Position numbers and translations under genes: made by a program. 64,000 nucleotides of DNA from an uncultured Flavobacteriales bacterium (GTDB taxonomy: Bacteria > Bacteroidota > Bacteroidia > Flavobacteriales > BACL11), in the NCBI GenBank assembly GCA_913063045.1, contig CAJXYM010000001.1, positions 84,048 through 148,047 on the forward strand, in the 5' to 3' direction. Shown piece by piece: positions 1-9,840 of the stretch; the stretch's first letter is position 1, and every line of letters starts with the position of its first letter. Under the pieces are notes generated by a model that saw nothing but the letters and a program-made list of their open reading frames with translations, was not told the origin of the DNA and did no database searches.

Positions 1-80
1 ACGGTAAGGGGATTTATACTGATAAGTCCGGCTGGTGTTTTAACAAGTTTTATTATTTAGGTAATATTGTGAGAAAATGA
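1..80 (+). CDS. C-terminal end of an unidentified protein (partial, cut by window start)
   Basis: An open frame enters from the left edge and reads 25 residues (GKGIYTDKSGW... ending NIVRK) before a TGA at 78-80. That stop overlaps the next gene's ATG as ATGA, the usual sign of a translationally coupled operon, which is why this frame was preferred over the other open frame ending at 58-60. The fragment is too short to assign a family. Confidence reflects frame choice only. Confidence 0.5.
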   Translation, partial: GKGIYTDKSGWCFNKFYYLGNIVRK

Positions 81-793
81 TTCGAATTTTTACTTGCTTG
101 CTCCTATGTTGTCTATTTTTTAATAACAGTTTCTCTCAAATTAGCGAGATAGCTAAAGCATCTAAAAAAATTGATTCTGTTTTAATTCAAAAAGATTTAA
201 AAAATTTTGATTTTTCAAATGCAATAAAAGATCTTCTTAGAATTGGAGTTAATTATTCTTTTAATTCTGCTTCTCAAAGTGGAGGTTTTTACAATAGTAT
301 AATTAAGATTCCTTTTCCAGAAGAAATATCTCTGGTTAAAACAACACTTATTAAATTGGGTCTTGAGAAAAAAGTTTCAAAATTTGAAAATAATATAAAT
401 TATTGCGCAGAGCTTTCATGTAAAAATTCAGCACAAATTGTAATAAAAGAAGTTGAAAGATTATCAATAGTAAATGCATACACAATTATCAAAGCTGAAA
501 ATAACGCGGCTACTAATTATTTAAAGAAAAATTGTAGTAAAGATTTATATGCTAAATTTCATCCTATTATAGAAAAAGAAATTAATCAACTTAATTTACA
601 AAACTCTTTTGATTTACTTTTAAAACGATACAATAAAATCCCTTTCATGAAAAAGGTTAAATTTGATTTAGTGGATTATATTACTCAGAAAACAATTGAA
701 GGTATTTTTATTTTAATTACTAATAAAGAAATAGAAATTAGAGGTAGTAATGAGTTCCGCTCAACAGATCTATTAAGAAAAGTTTTTAAATAA
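77..793 (+). CDS. DUF4197 domain-containing secreted protein
   Basis: 238 residues. A signal peptide (hydrophobic residues about 4-20, ending near SFSQ) suggests export to the periplasm. The rest matches DUF4197: an IKIPFPEE-type segment near residue 75, alternating helices with an NNAATNYLKK-type segment mid-protein, RYNKIPFMKKV near residue 190, the YITQKTIEGIF stretch and the terminal STDLLRKVF. No biochemical function is known for the family. The start overlaps the preceding stop (ATGA), and the stop is directly followed by the ATG of the next gene, so it sits inside a co-transcribed set. The family call is firm from the conserved tail; the role is unknown. Confidence 0.85.
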   Translation: MIRIFTCLLLCCLFFNNSFSQISEIAKASKKIDSVLIQKDLKNFDFSNAIKDLLRIGVNYSFNSASQSGGFYNSIIKIPFPEEISLVKTTLIKLGLEKKVSKFENNINYCAELSCKNSAQIVIKEVERLSIVNAYTIIKAENNAATNYLKKNCSKDLYAKFHPIIEKEINQLNLQNSFDLLLKRYNKIPFMKKVKFDLVDYITQKTIEGIFILITNKEIEIRGSNEFRSTDLLRKVFK

Positions 794-1561
794 ATGATAA
801 ATAAAATATATGTAATTATTATATTATTTCTTTTTTGTTCTTGTAACAAAAAGGAAAATCGGACAATTATTCTATCAAAATCATCTGATAATTATATAGA
901 TTGGATAAGTGATGATCATATCACAATAATTGACGCCTTCATGTGTAATAATTTAGACAGCTTGTTATTACTTGCTGATGGCATTGTACTAACTGGGGGA
1001 GAGGATATAAATCCATTAATGTATAACGATAGTTCAAATCTTAGTCTTTGTGAGAAAATGGACTTTAGAAGAGATACAATAGAAAAAATATTGTTTGATT
1101 ATGCTTTGGAAAATCAAATACCATTTATAGGTGTTTGTAGAGGTATGCAAATGATGAATGTTGCTCATGGAGGGACGTTATATGGAGATCTTCCCACCGA
1201 AATTGGAGAGCTTGTAACACATAGAAATAATGGGGAAGTTATGCATGATATTGTAGTTGCATGTAACAATCATGCTTATACAACTATGATTTTTCCTCAG
1301 GATCCAAACATTTCATTTAGAGACACTATATTTTCTGTTAATTCCTGGCATCATCAAGGGCTAAAAGATATTGCAGAAGGAATAAAAGTAATTGCTAAAT
1401 CATATGATGGCTTACCTGAAGCGATAGCTATGGATAAGTATATACATCCTTTTATGATTGCCGTGCAATTTCATCCAGAAAGATTAGATAAGGATAATGT
1501 TATTCGCAAAAACATGCGAGCTCGTTTTTTCGATGCTATTTATGAACCGAGATTCTTTTAG
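794..1561 (+). CDS. Gamma-glutamyl hydrolase-like class I glutamine amidotransferase (peptidase C26), lipoprotein
   Basis: 255 residues with an N-terminal hydrophobic stretch ending FCSC, a probable lipobox with Cys17 as lipidated residue. The body is a class I glutamine amidotransferase fold of the C26/PuuD type: LTGGEDINP near residue 67, the nucleophile elbow GVCRGMQ with Cys115, and the catalytic His/Glu motif VQFHPE near residue 224. Family members hydrolyse gamma-glutamyl amides such as gamma-glutamyl-GABA or folylpolyglutamate. A lipid-anchored periplasmic version suggests hydrolysis of imported gamma-glutamyl compounds, but the substrate is inferred. Its ATG abuts the stop of the DUF4197 gene. 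Confidence 0.82.
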   Translation: MINKIYVIIILFLFCSCNKKENRTIILSKSSDNYIDWISDDHITIIDAFMCNNLDSLLLLADGIVLTGGEDINPLMYNDSSNLSLCEKMDFRRDTIEKILFDYALENQIPFIGVCRGMQMMNVAHGGTLYGDLPTEIGELVTHRNNGEVMHDIVVACNNHAYTTMIFPQDPNISFRDTIFSVNSWHHQGLKDIAEGIKVIAKSYDGLPEAIAMDKYIHPFMIAVQFHPERLDKDNVIRKNMRARFFDAIYEPRFF

Positions 1562-1568
1562 TTTTTTC

Positions 1569-1576
1569 TATCTTTG
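1569..1576 (+). promoter_or_regulatory. Bacteroidota -7 box (TATCTTTG) of gpmI
   Basis: A perfect TAnnTTTG match ends five bases before the gpmI ATG. With the box centred near -7, transcription would start at or very near the ATG, so the mRNA would be leaderless. No TTG is seen at the expected -33 distance. Confidence 0.6.
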
Positions 1577-1581
1577 TTTAG

Positions 1582-3099
1582 ATGAAAATTAGTAAAACAA
1601 TACTCATAATTCTAGATGGTTGGGGTCATGGCAATAAATCACTTTCTGATGTAATTTACAATTCAAAAACTCCATTTATAGATTCTCTGTATAAAAACTA
1701 TCCAAATTCAGAATTATTAACTCATGGAAAGCATGTTGGATTACCAGAAGGGCAGATGGGCAACTCGGAAGTCGGACATTTAAATATAGGAGCAGGTAGG
1801 ATTGTTCCTCAAGATTTTGCAAAGATAAATATAGCATGTCAGGACAATACAATATCTCATAATCCAAAATTAATAGAAGCAATACATCAAGCTAAACAAA
1901 GAAAAAAACCGATACACTTAATTGGATTAGTATCTGATGGAGGAATTCATTCTCACCAAGATCATTTATATAAGTTATGTGAGATTATAAAAAACAATAA
2001 TGTTGATGAGGTGTATATTCATGCATTTACTGATGGAAGAGATTGTGATCCTAAAAGTGGAAAAGATTTTATTAGCAAAATAGAAAAAAATATAGAAGGA
2101 GTACAAGTAGCCTCTATTTGTGGAAGATATTTTGCAATGGACAGGGATAATAGATGGGAGAGGATAAAGCAATCATATGATTTGTTAGTTAACGGAAAAG
2201 GTGAATTAAGTGATGATTTGTCTTTAAGTATCCAAAAATCATATGATAAAAATATAACAGATGAATTTATCAGGCCAATTGTAAAATCAAATAAACAAGG
2301 TCAGCCTTTAGCGATGATTTCGGATGGTGATGTTGTTATATGCTTTAACTTTAGAACTGATAGATGTAGGCAGATTACTAATGTTTTAACACAGCACTCT
2401 ATGCCAAAATTAGAGATGAAAAAATTAGATCTTCATTTTACTACAATGACTAATTATGATAGTAAATTTCATGATGTCAATGTAATGTTTCACAAGGAGA
2501 ATTTATCACAAACATTAGGAGAGGTAATAAGTAAATACAACCTTAAACAAATTAGAATTGCAGAAACAGAAAAATATCCTCATGTTACCTATTTCTTTTC
2601 AGGAGGATCTGAAGAGATTTTTAGGGGAGAAAAAAGATTACTGCTAAATTCTTCTAAGGTAACAACATATGATTTAAAGCCAGAAATGAGTGCTATAGAT
2701 ATTACATCTGCTGTAATTGATGAAATGAATAATGATCAAGCAGACTTTATATGTTTAAATTTTGCTAACACCGATATGGTTGGTCACACAGGTGTTTATT
2801 CTGCAATTCAAAAGGCTGTTGCAACTGTTGATAGTTGTACTGGGAAAGTTGTTGAAAATGCTCTTAAAAATAATTATACTGCTATTATTATTTCAGATCA
2901 TGGAAATGCTGATAAAGGTTTAAATAGTGATGGGTCACCTAATACTAACCATAGTACTAATCCTGTCCCCTGTTTTTTAATAGGCTCTCAAAATAAAAGT
3001 ATAAATAATGGTATCCTTGCGGATATAGCTCCTACAATATTGACTATTATGGGCTTACAAGTTCCAGACGAGATGACGGGAAAAATTTTAATTAAATAA
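1582..3099 (+). CDS. gpmI: 2,3-bisphosphoglycerate-independent phosphoglycerate mutase
   Basis: 505 residues, the normal length for the family. It interconverts 3- and 2-phosphoglycerate in cytosolic glycolysis and gluconeogenesis, with two Mn ions. Visible motifs are LDGWGHG near residue 11 (first metal Asp), GQMGNSEVGHLNIGAGR around residues 57-73 with phospho-acceptor Ser62, the FTDGRDCDPKS segment, and the C-terminal metal sites ISDHGNADKG and TNHSTNPVP. It has its own promoter box five bases upstream of the ATG, so although it follows the amidotransferase gene by only about 20 bases it is probably a separate transcript start. The M20 peptidase gene begins four bases after its stop. Confidence 0.97.
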   Translation: MKISKTILIILDGWGHGNKSLSDVIYNSKTPFIDSLYKNYPNSELLTHGKHVGLPEGQMGNSEVGHLNIGAGRIVPQDFAKINIACQDNTISHNPKLIEAIHQAKQRKKPIHLIGLVSDGGIHSHQDHLYKLCEIIKNNNVDEVYIHAFTDGRDCDPKSGKDFISKIEKNIEGVQVASICGRYFAMDRDNRWERIKQSYDLLVNGKGELSDDLSLSIQKSYDKNITDEFIRPIVKSNKQGQPLAMISDGDVVICFNFRTDRCRQITNVLTQHSMPKLEMKKLDLHFTTMTNYDSKFHDVNVMFHKENLSQTLGEVISKYNLKQIRIAETEKYPHVTYFFSGGSEEIFRGEKRLLLNSSKVTTYDLKPEMSAIDITSAVIDEMNNDQADFICLNFANTDMVGHTGVYSAIQKAVATVDSCTGKVVENALKNNYTAIIISDHGNADKGLNSDGSPNTNHSTNPVPCFLIGSQNKSINNGILADIAPTILTIMGLQVPDEMTGKILIK

Positions 3100-3103
3100 T
3101 AAT

Positions 3104-4501
3104 ATGCAATACATAAAAAAATATATAGAAGATAATAAGAGTCGTTTTATTGATGAACTAATAGAGTTACTTAAAATACCATCGATTAGTGCAGATCCCA
3201 AATATAAAAATGACGTATTAGATTGTGCTGATAGTGTCGCAAATTTTCTTGTAAAAGCAGGAGCAGAAAATATAGAGATTTGTAAGACTGAAGGATATCC
3301 AATAGTTTATGCAGATAAAATAATTAATGCAGACTTGCCAACTGTTTTGGTATATGGACATTATGATGTTCAGCCAGCTGACCCTCTTGAATTATGGGAT
3401 AGCGGCCCTTTTGATCCAGTAATTAAAAAGACAGCAGCTCACCCTGAAGGGGCTATTTTTGCTCGAGGAGCATGTGATGATAAGGGTCAAGTTTTTATGC
3501 ATGTTAAGGCTTTTGAACTAATGATAAATACTAATTCTTTGCCTTGCAATGTTAAGTTCATGATTGAGGGAGAAGAGGAGGTAGGGTCTGAGAATCTTGG
3601 TCAATTTGTAATTAAAAATAAGCAAAAACTTAAGTGCGATGCAATTTTAATTTCTGATACAGGTATTATTTCAAACCAAACCCCTTCCATAACTACGGGT
3701 CTTAAAGGGTTAAGTTATTTAGAAGTAGAAGTTACAGGACCAAATAGAGATTTGCACTCTGGTTTATATGGAGGTGCAGTAGCAAATCCTATCAATATTC
3801 TTTGTGAAATGATAGCTTCTATGAAGGATGCAGATAATCATATTTCCATACCAAATTTTTATGATAATGTACTAGAACTATCCAAATCAGAGCGTGAAGA
3901 GATTGCAAGAGCACCATTTTCTGTTGAAGAATATAAAAGTGCTTTAGACTTGAAAGATATTCATGGAGAGAAGGGGTATTCCACTATGGAAAGAACAGGT
4001 ATTCGTCCTACATTAGATGTAAATGGAATATGGGGAGGATATACTGGTGAAGGAGCTAAAACAGTTATTCCTTCAAAAGCTTTTGCAAAGATTTCTATGA
4101 GACTAGTTCCAAATCAGTCAGATCAAGAAATTACTAAACTTTTTACAAATTATTTTACTAGTATAGCTCCAAAAAGTGTGAGTGTAAAGGTTACTCCACA
4201 TCACGGTGGAGAGCCTTATGTTTCTCCAACAGATATTATTGCATATAAGGCAGCTAGTCAAGCTATGGAAGTTACTTTTGGAAAAACTCCTGTTCCTGTA
4301 AAAGCAGGAGGAAGCATTCCTATTGTAGCATTATTTGAAAAAGAGTTAGATGTTAAATCTATATTGTTAGGATTTGGATTAGATAGTGATGCAATTCATT
4401 CACCAAATGAGCATTATGGTATTTTTAATTATTTAAAAGGTATTGAAACAATTCCACACTTTTTCTTAAATTTTGCTAGACTATCTCAATCTATAAAGTA
4501 A
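3104..4501 (+). CDS. M20 family dipeptidase (carnosinase/CNDP-like)
   Basis: 465 residues. A cytosolic dizinc metallopeptidase cleaving dipeptides. The zinc-site motifs are intact: YGHYDVQP (His86, catalytic Asp88), [10 protein letters not shown] with the bridging Asp near 125, and the catalytic EGEEEVGS cluster at 156-161. A dimerisation domain follows the [12 protein letters not shown] motif near residue 225, and the late metal His is in [10 protein letters not shown]. No signal peptide is present. The length and the HSGLYGG motif fit the dipeptidase branch rather than ArgE/DapE. Exact dipeptide specificity cannot be read from the sequence. Confidence 0.92.
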   Translation: MQYIKKYIEDNKSRFIDELIELLKIPSISADPKYKNDVLDCADSVANFLVKAGAENIEICKTEGYPIVYADKIINADLPTVLVYGHYDVQPADPLELWDSGPFDPVIKKTAAHPEGAIFARGACDDKGQVFMHVKAFELMINTNSLPCNVKFMIEGEEEVGSENLGQFVIKNKQKLKCDAILISDTGIISNQTPSITTGLKGLSYLEVEVTGPNRDLHSGLYGGAVANPINILCEMIASMKDADNHISIPNFYDNVLELSKSEREEIARAPFSVEEYKSALDLKDIHGEKGYSTMERTGIRPTLDVNGIWGGYTGEGAKTVIPSKAFAKISMRLVPNQSDQEITKLFTNYFTSIAPKSVSVKVTPHHGGEPYVSPTDIIAYKAASQAMEVTFGKTPVPVKAGGSIPIVALFEKELDVKSILLGFGLDSDAIHSPNEHYGIFNYLKGIETIPHFFLNFARLSQSIK

Positions 4502-4511
4502 ACTGGCTTTC

Positions 4512-6617
4512 ATGCGACTTATTAAATTAATAATACTAATCGTACTTTTATTTAACTTAAGTTGTAATAGTCAAAATGATTTAAAATCAAATATGATTGA
4601 TAAACATAAATTTACTAATTCTCTTATAAATGAGACAAGTCCTTATCTTTTGCAGCATGCTCATAATCCTGTTAATTGGTATCCGTGGAACGACCAAACA
4701 TTAGAGAAAGCAAAAAAAGAAAATAAACTTTTACTGATTAGTGTTGGATATTCTGCATGTCATTGGTGTCATGTAATGGAGCATGAAAGTTTTGAAGATG
4801 AACAGGTTGCTAAGGTGATGAATGATAATTTTATTTGTATAAAAATAGACCGAGAAGAAAGACCTGATATAGACCAGATTTATATGACGGCAGTACACCT
4901 GATGAATCAAAGAGGAGGGTGGCCACTTAATTGTATAGCTCTTCCCGATGGAAGACCATTTTGGGGAGGCACATATTTTAGAAAAAATGATTGGGTAAAA
5001 AAAATCAAAGAAATTGCCAATATATATGCAAATGAGCCTGACAGGGTAATAGAGTTTAGTAATCGTCTTACTGAAGGTATTCAACAAGTTGAAAGTATCA
5101 GTTTAAATAAAGAGAAAGTAGCATTCCCATTTAATGAGTTAAATAAAATGGTTGAAAATTGGTCTAATTCATTTGATAATATTGAAGGAGGAAGTAAAGG
5201 GTCTCCAAAATTCCCAATGCCTAATGCCTATATGTTTTTATTAGACTTTGGTCATCTATCAAAAAATAATGATGTCTTAGAGCATGTGCAAATAACATTA
5301 GATAAGATGGCTTTTGGAGGGATATATGATCAAATGGGTGGAGGTTTTTCTAGATATTCAGTAGATAAGAATTGGAAAGCTCCTCATTTTGAAAAAATGT
5401 TATATGATAATGCTCAATTGGTCAGTTTATACTCTAATGCATTTATAAAGTTTAAAAAACCACTGTATAAAGATGTTGTTTTTGAAACTTTAGATTTTGT
5501 TGAAAGAGAGTTAATGTCAAAGGAAGGAGTCTTTTATTCTGCATTAGATGCTGATAGTGAAGGAGAAGAAGGTAAGTTTTATGTTTGGTCTAAGCAAGAA
5601 ATAGAAGAATATATTAAAGATGATCAGGAAATTTTTATGGATTATTACAACATTAATAATATTGGGCTTTGGGAGCATGGGAACTATATTCTCTTAAGAA
5701 AAAAAACTAAAGATAAGATTGCTAGAAAGTATAATCTATCAATTAATGATTTAGATAATAAAATAAACAGCTGGAAGGTTTCTTTAAATACAATAAGAGA
5801 TCAAAGAATAAGGCCTGGACTTGATGATAAATCATTAACATCATGGAATAGTCTGATGATATCAGGATTTGTTGATGCTTATATGGCTTTTGGGAAAAAA
5901 GAACATTTAAGCTTAGCGGTTAAAAGTGCTGATTTTCTTCTTTCTAAACAATTAAAAAAAGATGGTGGTTTATGGCATTCGTATAAAAATGGACGGTCAA
6001 CAATTAATGGTTTTTTGGAAGACTATGCTTTAACTATTGAATCTCTAATAAAACTTTATGAAGCAACTTTAGATGAAAAATGGTTAATAACTTCTAAGCA
6101 ACTGGTTGAGTATTCTATAGAAAATTTTTATGATCAGGAAAGTAAGATGTTTTATTTTACTTCTAAGAATGACACAAGATTAGTTGCAAGAAAATTAGAA
6201 GTTAATGATAATGTGATACCTGCATCTAATTCTGTTTTAGCTAACACGTTGTATGATTTAGGTGTATTGTTAGACAATGCTAAATACATGAAAATGGCTT
6301 TGACTATTGTAAATAATATTAGGCCGGAAATAAAAAAATACACTTCTGGATATGCAAATTATGGTAGATTGATGCTTAAAGAAATTTATCCATTTTATGA
6401 AGTTGCTGTAGTTGGTAGTGAAGCAAAGGATAAAATCCTTGGGATTAATAATATTTATAATCCTAATAAATTGTTTTTAGGAAGTTTAGCTGAGAGTCCG
6501 TTAGAGCTTCTAAAAGATAAGTATGTTAAAGGTAAAACTATGATTTACGTTTGTGAAGATAATGCATGTCAATTACCAACTCAAAAAATTAGTCAAGCTC
6601 AAAAAATGCTTAAGTAA
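4512..6617 (+). CDS. DUF255 thioredoxin-domain protein (YyaL/SPATA20 family), lipoprotein
   Basis: 701 residues. After a lipobox (NLSC, Cys18) comes the diagnostic DUF255 start [20 protein letters not shown] at 40-59. A thioredoxin-like domain follows with CHWC (Cys83, Cys86) inside [20 protein letters not shown]. The remaining ~500 residues are a six-hairpin glycosidase-like helical domain, with conserved [14 protein letters not shown] and [16 protein letters not shown] segments. The family is widespread but has no settled biochemical role. A lipid-anchored N-terminus means this copy probably acts in the periplasm. An internal ATG at residue 29 would give a cytosolic protein and cannot be excluded, but the lipobox argues for the longer form. 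It ends five bases from the convergent tyrS stop. Confidence 0.9.
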   Translation: MRLIKLIILIVLLFNLSCNSQNDLKSNMIDKHKFTNSLINETSPYLLQHAHNPVNWYPWNDQTLEKAKKENKLLLISVGYSACHWCHVMEHESFEDEQVAKVMNDNFICIKIDREERPDIDQIYMTAVHLMNQRGGWPLNCIALPDGRPFWGGTYFRKNDWVKKIKEIANIYANEPDRVIEFSNRLTEGIQQVESISLNKEKVAFPFNELNKMVENWSNSFDNIEGGSKGSPKFPMPNAYMFLLDFGHLSKNNDVLEHVQITLDKMAFGGIYDQMGGGFSRYSVDKNWKAPHFEKMLYDNAQLVSLYSNAFIKFKKPLYKDVVFETLDFVERELMSKEGVFYSALDADSEGEEGKFYVWSKQEIEEYIKDDQEIFMDYYNINNIGLWEHGNYILLRKKTKDKIARKYNLSINDLDNKINSWKVSLNTIRDQRIRPGLDDKSLTSWNSLMISGFVDAYMAFGKKEHLSLAVKSADFLLSKQLKKDGGLWHSYKNGRSTINGFLEDYALTIESLIKLYEATLDEKWLITSKQLVEYSIENFYDQESKMFYFTSKNDTRLVARKLEVNDNVIPASNSVLANTLYDLGVLLDNAKYMKMALTIVNNIRPEIKKYTSGYANYGRLMLKEIYPFYEVAVVGSEAKDKILGINNIYNPNKLFLGSLAESPLELLKDKYVKGKTMIYVCEDNACQLPTQKISQAQKMLK

Positions 6618-6622
6618 AATTG

Positions 6623-7891
6623 TTATTTGACAATAATTAAGTAATAATTCTTTTTACCTTTTTGGACGAGTAAATACTTGTTCTTTAAAAGATGATTTTT
6701 GTCAATCAAGAAATCTTCACCAATTTTTTCTTTATTAATGCTAACAGAATTTGCTTGAATCATTCTTCTAGCCTCTCCTTTGGAATTAAATACTTTTGTA
6801 ATTGTGGATAGTAATTCTATAGCATTATTTTTTAAATCTAATTCTGATATAAAAAATTGAGGAACACCATCAAATATAGAGAGAAGGTTTTCTTCATCAA
6901 GAGCAATAAGGTCATCAGATGTTGATTTTCCAAATAATATTTTAGAAGCTTTTTTAACCATGTCTAAATCTTCTTGAGAATGAACTCTAATTGTTATTTC
7001 ATCAGCTAGAGCTTTTTGTAGAGTTCTTAAATGAGGTTCTTTTTCATGTTCATTTATTAATTTATCAATATCTTTTTCTGACTTAAGAGTAAAGATTTTA
7101 ATGTAACTTTTAACATCCTCGTCTGAGGAGTTTAGCCAGAACTGATAAAATTTATATGGAGAAGTTTTTTTTCTATCTAGCCATACATTCCCCTCTTCTG
7201 TTTTTCCGAATTTTCCACCATCTGCTTTTTTTAATAATGGAGTGGTAATAGCAAAAGCTTCTCCATTACCTTTTCTTCTAATAATCTCTGTACCTGTTAC
7301 AATATTCCCCCACTGATCAGATCCTCCGAGTTGAACCTTGCAGTTTTTGTTTTTCCACAACCAATAAAAATCATATCCCTGAACTAATTGATATGTAAAT
7401 TCTGTAAAACTCATTCCTGTTTCTAGTCTAGATTTAACAGAGTCTTTTGCTAGCATATAATTAATAGAAATATGCTTTCCAATATCTCTAATAAATTCTA
7501 AAAAACCAAGATTATTAAACCAGTCATAATTATTAATAACAACAGCTGAGTTCTGCCCACAATTAAAATCAAGAAAATTTTCTAGTTGATTTTTAACACA
7601 ATCTAAGTTGTGATCTAAAGTTCTTTTGTTGAGGAGATTTCTTTCTTTTGATTTTCCTGAAGGATCTCCAACCATTCCTGTTGCACCTCCTACTAATGCA
7701 TAAGGCTTATGTCCCGATTTTTGAAGGTGGACAAGAATCATTATCTGCACAAGGCTTCCAATATGTAAAGAGTCTGCAGTAGGGTCAAACCCAATATAAG
7801 CTGAAGTTAATTCTTTTTTAAATTGTTCTTCAGTTCCAGGCATTATATCATGAATCATGCCTCTCCATTTTAATTCTTGTACAAAACTCAT
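6623..7891 (-). CDS. tyrS: Tyrosyl-tRNA synthetase
   Basis: 422 residues from the chosen start. A class I aminoacyl-tRNA synthetase charging tRNA-Tyr. It has the HIGH-type motif as HIGSL, the tyrosine pocket (QGYDFYWLW), the GGSDQWGN motif, the KMSKS-type loop as KFGKT, and a C-terminal S4-like RNA-binding domain. The frame stays open 24 codons further upstream (to 7963), but that extension is hydrophobic and not family-like. It would also span a TAnnTTTG box at 7906-7913. The ATG at 7891 ([12 protein letters not shown]) is the canonical flavobacterial start. Divergent from the SDR gene across about 95 bases. Confidence 0.96.
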   Translation of the reverse strand: MSFVQELKWRGMIHDIMPGTEEQFKKELTSAYIGFDPTADSLHIGSLVQIMILVHLQKSGHKPYALVGGATGMVGDPSGKSKERNLLNKRTLDHNLDCVKNQLENFLDFNCGQNSAVVINNYDWFNNLGFLEFIRDIGKHISINYMLAKDSVKSRLETGMSFTEFTYQLVQGYDFYWLWKNKNCKVQLGGSDQWGNIVTGTEIIRRKGNGEAFAITTPLLKKADGGKFGKTEEGNVWLDRKKTSPYKFYQFWLNSSDEDVKSYIKIFTLKSEKDIDKLINEHEKEPHLRTLQKALADEITIRVHSQEDLDMVKKASKILFGKSTSDDLIALDEENLLSIFDGVPQFFISELDLKNNAIELLSTITKVFNSKGEARRMIQANSVSINKEKIGEDFLIDKNHLLKNKYLLVQKGKKNYYLIIVK

Positions 7892-7905
7892 TAGTTGTTT
7901 TTTTT

Positions 7906-7913
7906 CAAAAGTA
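7906..7913 (-). promoter_or_regulatory. -7 box (TACTTTTG) of tyrS
   Basis: A TAnnTTTG match on the minus strand, 14 bases upstream of the chosen tyrS ATG. It supports that start over the longer open frame. No TTG is seen at the expected spacing. Confidence 0.5.
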
Positions 7914-7973
7914 AGTAATATTCTTACTCTATTTATATAGAAAATAAAAATAAATAGATTCATCTGATAAGTG

Positions 7974-7981
7974 TATCTTTG
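7974..7981 (+). promoter_or_regulatory. -7 box (TATCTTTG) of the SDR gene
   Basis: Same octamer and same five-base distance to the ATG as in front of gpmI. This predicts a leaderless or near-leaderless mRNA. Confidence 0.6.
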
Positions 7982-7986
7982 TTGCT

Positions 7987-8991
7987 ATGATTTTTTTAAC
8001 AGGAGGGACTGGCCTTGTTGGCTCACATGTATTACTTGATCTTTGTCTTAAGGGCAAAGATGTTTTAGCTCTTAAAAGAGAAAAAAGTAGCTTAGAGATT
8101 TGTGAGAAATTATTTTTTAACCATAATAAAATGGATCTTTTTCACAGCATAAGATGGTGTATTGGTGATTTAGAAAACACACCTCTTTTAGATGACTATA
8201 TTTCAGAATGTAATGTCGTTGTTCATGTTGCAGGCTTAGTCTCTTTTCAAAATTCTGATAAGCAGAAACTAATAGATGTAAATGTTAATGGGACTGCTAA
8301 TTTGGTTAATATTTCTTTATCAAACTCTATAGATAAGTTTTTATATGTTAGCTCTATAGCAACATTAGGAAGAAATTCTACAAAGGAAATTGTTGATGAA
8401 GAGAGCTATTTTAAAAATTCAAAAATTGAGAGTAATTATGCTATAAGTAAATACCTGGCAGAACAAGAAGTCTGGAGAGCTTCAAATGAAGGTCTTAGTG
8501 TCGTTATTGTTAATCCTTCTGTAATTTTAGGTCCTGGAGATTGGAATAGTGGAAGTTCAAAAATTTTCCAAACAGTTTATAATGGGTTGAAATTCTATAC
8601 TACTGGAAGTACCGGATTTGTTGATGTAGAAGATGTTGCTAATATTATCGTTATGCTTGCTGAACACGAAGTGTCCAATCAACGTTTTATTATTAGTGGT
8701 TGTAATGAAACCTATCAGCATTTATTCAATTTAATAGCTGACAGCTTTGATATAAAAAGACCAAGTATTAGAGTAACACCTTTGCTTAAAGAAATTGCTT
8801 GGAGAGTTGAAAAAATTAGATCTTTTTTAACACAGAGTAAATCCATAATCACTAAGGAAACTGCTGAAAGCGTCATGAGAAATAGTAAGTTTTCATCACA
8901 AAAGATTAAAAAGTTACTAGATTATAATTTTATTGCTTTTGAGAACACTATTAAAAAAAATTGCAGGAGATACTTAATTGATATTAAGTGA
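7987..8991 (+). CDS. NAD-dependent epimerase/dehydratase (extended SDR)
   Basis: 334 residues with an N-terminal Rossmann fold: TGGTGLVGSHV gives the extended-SDR GxxGxxG motif. DLEN near residue 61 and the catalytic YAISK (Tyr151, Lys155), preceded by YVSSIATLG, complete the active site. Members act on nucleotide sugars, flavonoid-like compounds or sterols; the substrate is not evident here. In other flavobacteria a related SDR commonly neighbours a DUF4296 gene, dihydroorotase and a polyprenol-phosphate mannosyltransferase, as it does here. The 3' end overlaps the convergent DUF4296 gene by 18 bases. Confidence 0.88.
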   Translation: MIFLTGGTGLVGSHVLLDLCLKGKDVLALKREKSSLEICEKLFFNHNKMDLFHSIRWCIGDLENTPLLDDYISECNVVVHVAGLVSFQNSDKQKLIDVNVNGTANLVNISLSNSIDKFLYVSSIATLGRNSTKEIVDEESYFKNSKIESNYAISKYLAEQEVWRASNEGLSVVIVNPSVILGPGDWNSGSSKIFQTVYNGLKFYTTGSTGFVDVEDVANIIVMLAEHEVSNQRFIISGCNETYQHLFNLIADSFDIKRPSIRVTPLLKEIAWRVEKIRSFLTQSKSIITKETAESVMRNSKFSSQKIKKLLDYNFIAFENTIKKNCRRYLIDIK

Positions 8992-9321
8992 TTTTTTTTT
9001 CTCATTTATTAAACCTTCTATTGCAAGATCATATATTTCATCTAATTCATTAGAATCTGTGCTATAGAATTTTATAGATTTTTCAAAATCTTCAACTTTT
9101 AATTTATATGAATTAAAAATAGAGTCATACTCAACTCTTAGTTGATGTTTTGCTGTTACATTGTTTTTATTTTTTTGCACTTCATATTTTGCTTCAATTA
9201 AATGAATTGATTTAATTAACTCAATAAATTCAATTTTGGATATTACATCATTTGATTTTGGAGGCTCATTATTACAGCTAAAAAACAATGATATTAATAG
9301 AATACTATAAAGAATTTTCAT
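8974..9321 (-). CDS. DUF4296 lipoprotein
   Basis: 115 residues: a short signal sequence with lipobox FFSC (Cys16), then a helical domain with the DUF4296 pattern (FIELIKSIHLIEAKY, then a repeat of charged helices ending in a YDLAIEGL segment). The family is restricted to Bacteroidota and has no known function. It is monocistronic here, with its own full promoter (TTG, 20-base spacer, TAATTTTG) only four bases from the ATG, and it overlaps the convergent SDR gene at its 3' end. The family call rests on the pattern and on neighbourhood with the SDR, dihydroorotase and mannosyltransferase genes. Confidence 0.75.
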   Translation of the reverse strand: MKILYSILLISLFFSCNNEPPKSNDVISKIEFIELIKSIHLIEAKYEVQKNKNNVTAKHQLRVEYDSIFNSYKLKVEDFEKSIKFYSTDSNELDEIYDLAIEGLINEKKKSLNIN

Positions 9322-9325
9322 TCTA

Positions 9326-9356
9326 CAAAATTATATTAATGAAGCTTATAAAGCAA
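9326..9356 (-). promoter_or_regulatory. Complete Bacteroidota promoter of the DUF4296 gene
   Basis: On the minus strand, TTG (plus positions 9354-9356), a 20-base spacer and TAATTTTG (9326-9333) fit the -33/-7 consensus. The ATG follows four bases after the box, so the transcript should be leaderless. Confidence 0.65.
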
Positions 9357-9426
9357 GCGTTGTAAAATTGATGTTTTGACAAATAAACTTCACCTGTTAA
9401 TAAATTATAAATTAATTAATATTGTA

Positions 9427-9434
9427 TACCTTTG
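9427..9434 (+). promoter_or_regulatory. -7 box (TACCTTTG) of the Cys-rich lipoprotein gene
   Basis: A TAnnTTTG match 28 bases upstream of the ATG, within the 141-base gap between divergent genes. An AT-rich leader ending AAAAAACAATTCATT follows, as is usual for flavobacterial mRNAs without a Shine-Dalgarno sequence. Confidence 0.5.
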
Positions 9435-9462
9435 ATGTTAGTTAACTAAAAAACAATTCATT

Positions 9463-9792
9463 ATGAAAAATTTATTTTATTTATTATTATTAAGTGTATT
9501 TATTGCTTGTGGCGGTGGTGAAAATGCAACTGAAGAAACTGCAGTAGAAACTGCAATAGAAGCTGTAGCTTGTGCTGATGGTTGTCAAAAGGCTTGTTGT
9601 TTAGGCTGTAAGGCAACTGAAGGAGATGCAAAATGTATGGTTCTAGCAGATGGCTCAATGCCTTGTTGTGCTGCAAAAACAGAAGCTGCTTGTTGTTGTG
9701 GTGACGCATCATGTGACGGTTCATGTCATGGAGATGCAGAGGCTCAAGAAGCTGCTCATGGTACTGAAGGTCATGAAGGTCATGATCATTAA
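9463..9792 (+). CDS. Small Cys- and His-rich lipoprotein, putative metal binder
   Basis: 109 residues. The signal peptide ends in lipobox FIAC (Cys16), followed by a GGGEN linker and a Glu/Thr/Ala-rich spacer. From about residue 37 there are 13 further cysteines, many paired or tripled (CC, CC, CCC), and the C-terminus carries five histidines ending GHEGHDH. The density of soft ligands plus a His tail suggests binding of Cu, Zn or similar ions at the cell surface or in the periplasm; this is inference, as no family was recognised. It stands alone between its own promoter and a strong terminator, which suggests separate and perhaps high expression. The overlapping antisense frame is a composition shadow. 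Confidence 0.8.
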   Translation: MKNLFYLLLLSVFIACGGGENATEETAVETAIEAVACADGCQKACCLGCKATEGDAKCMVLADGSMPCCAAKTEAACCCGDASCDGSCHGDAEAQEAAHGTEGHEGHDH

Positions 9793-9812
9793 GATCCTTT
9801 ATTTTTAAATAG

Positions 9813-9840
9813 AAAAAGCATCCTTAGGGATGCTTTTTTT
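9813..9840. terminator. Strong bidirectional intrinsic terminator
   Basis: A perfect 11-bp stem (AAAAAGCATCC / GGATGCTTTTT, 9813-9823 with 9828-9838) around a 4-base loop, flanked by A and T runs so it can work in both directions. It separates the Cys-rich lipoprotein gene from the convergent dihydroorotase gene, whose stop begins at 9841. It is the clearest terminator in the window. Confidence 0.9.

Noticed and set aside
1..60. Alternative upstream frame ending TAG at 58-60
   Set aside because: The frame ending at 78-80 overlaps the next ATG (ATGA), the better operon junction.
7892..7963. 24-codon N-terminal extension of TyrS
   Set aside because: It is hydrophobic and unlike TyrS, and a -7 promoter box lies within it.
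9500..9724. A 74-residue minus-strand frame antisense to the Cys-rich lipoprotein, rich in His and Leu
   Set aside because: Its composition mirrors the Cys/Ala codons on the other strand, and it has no start context or homologous motifs.
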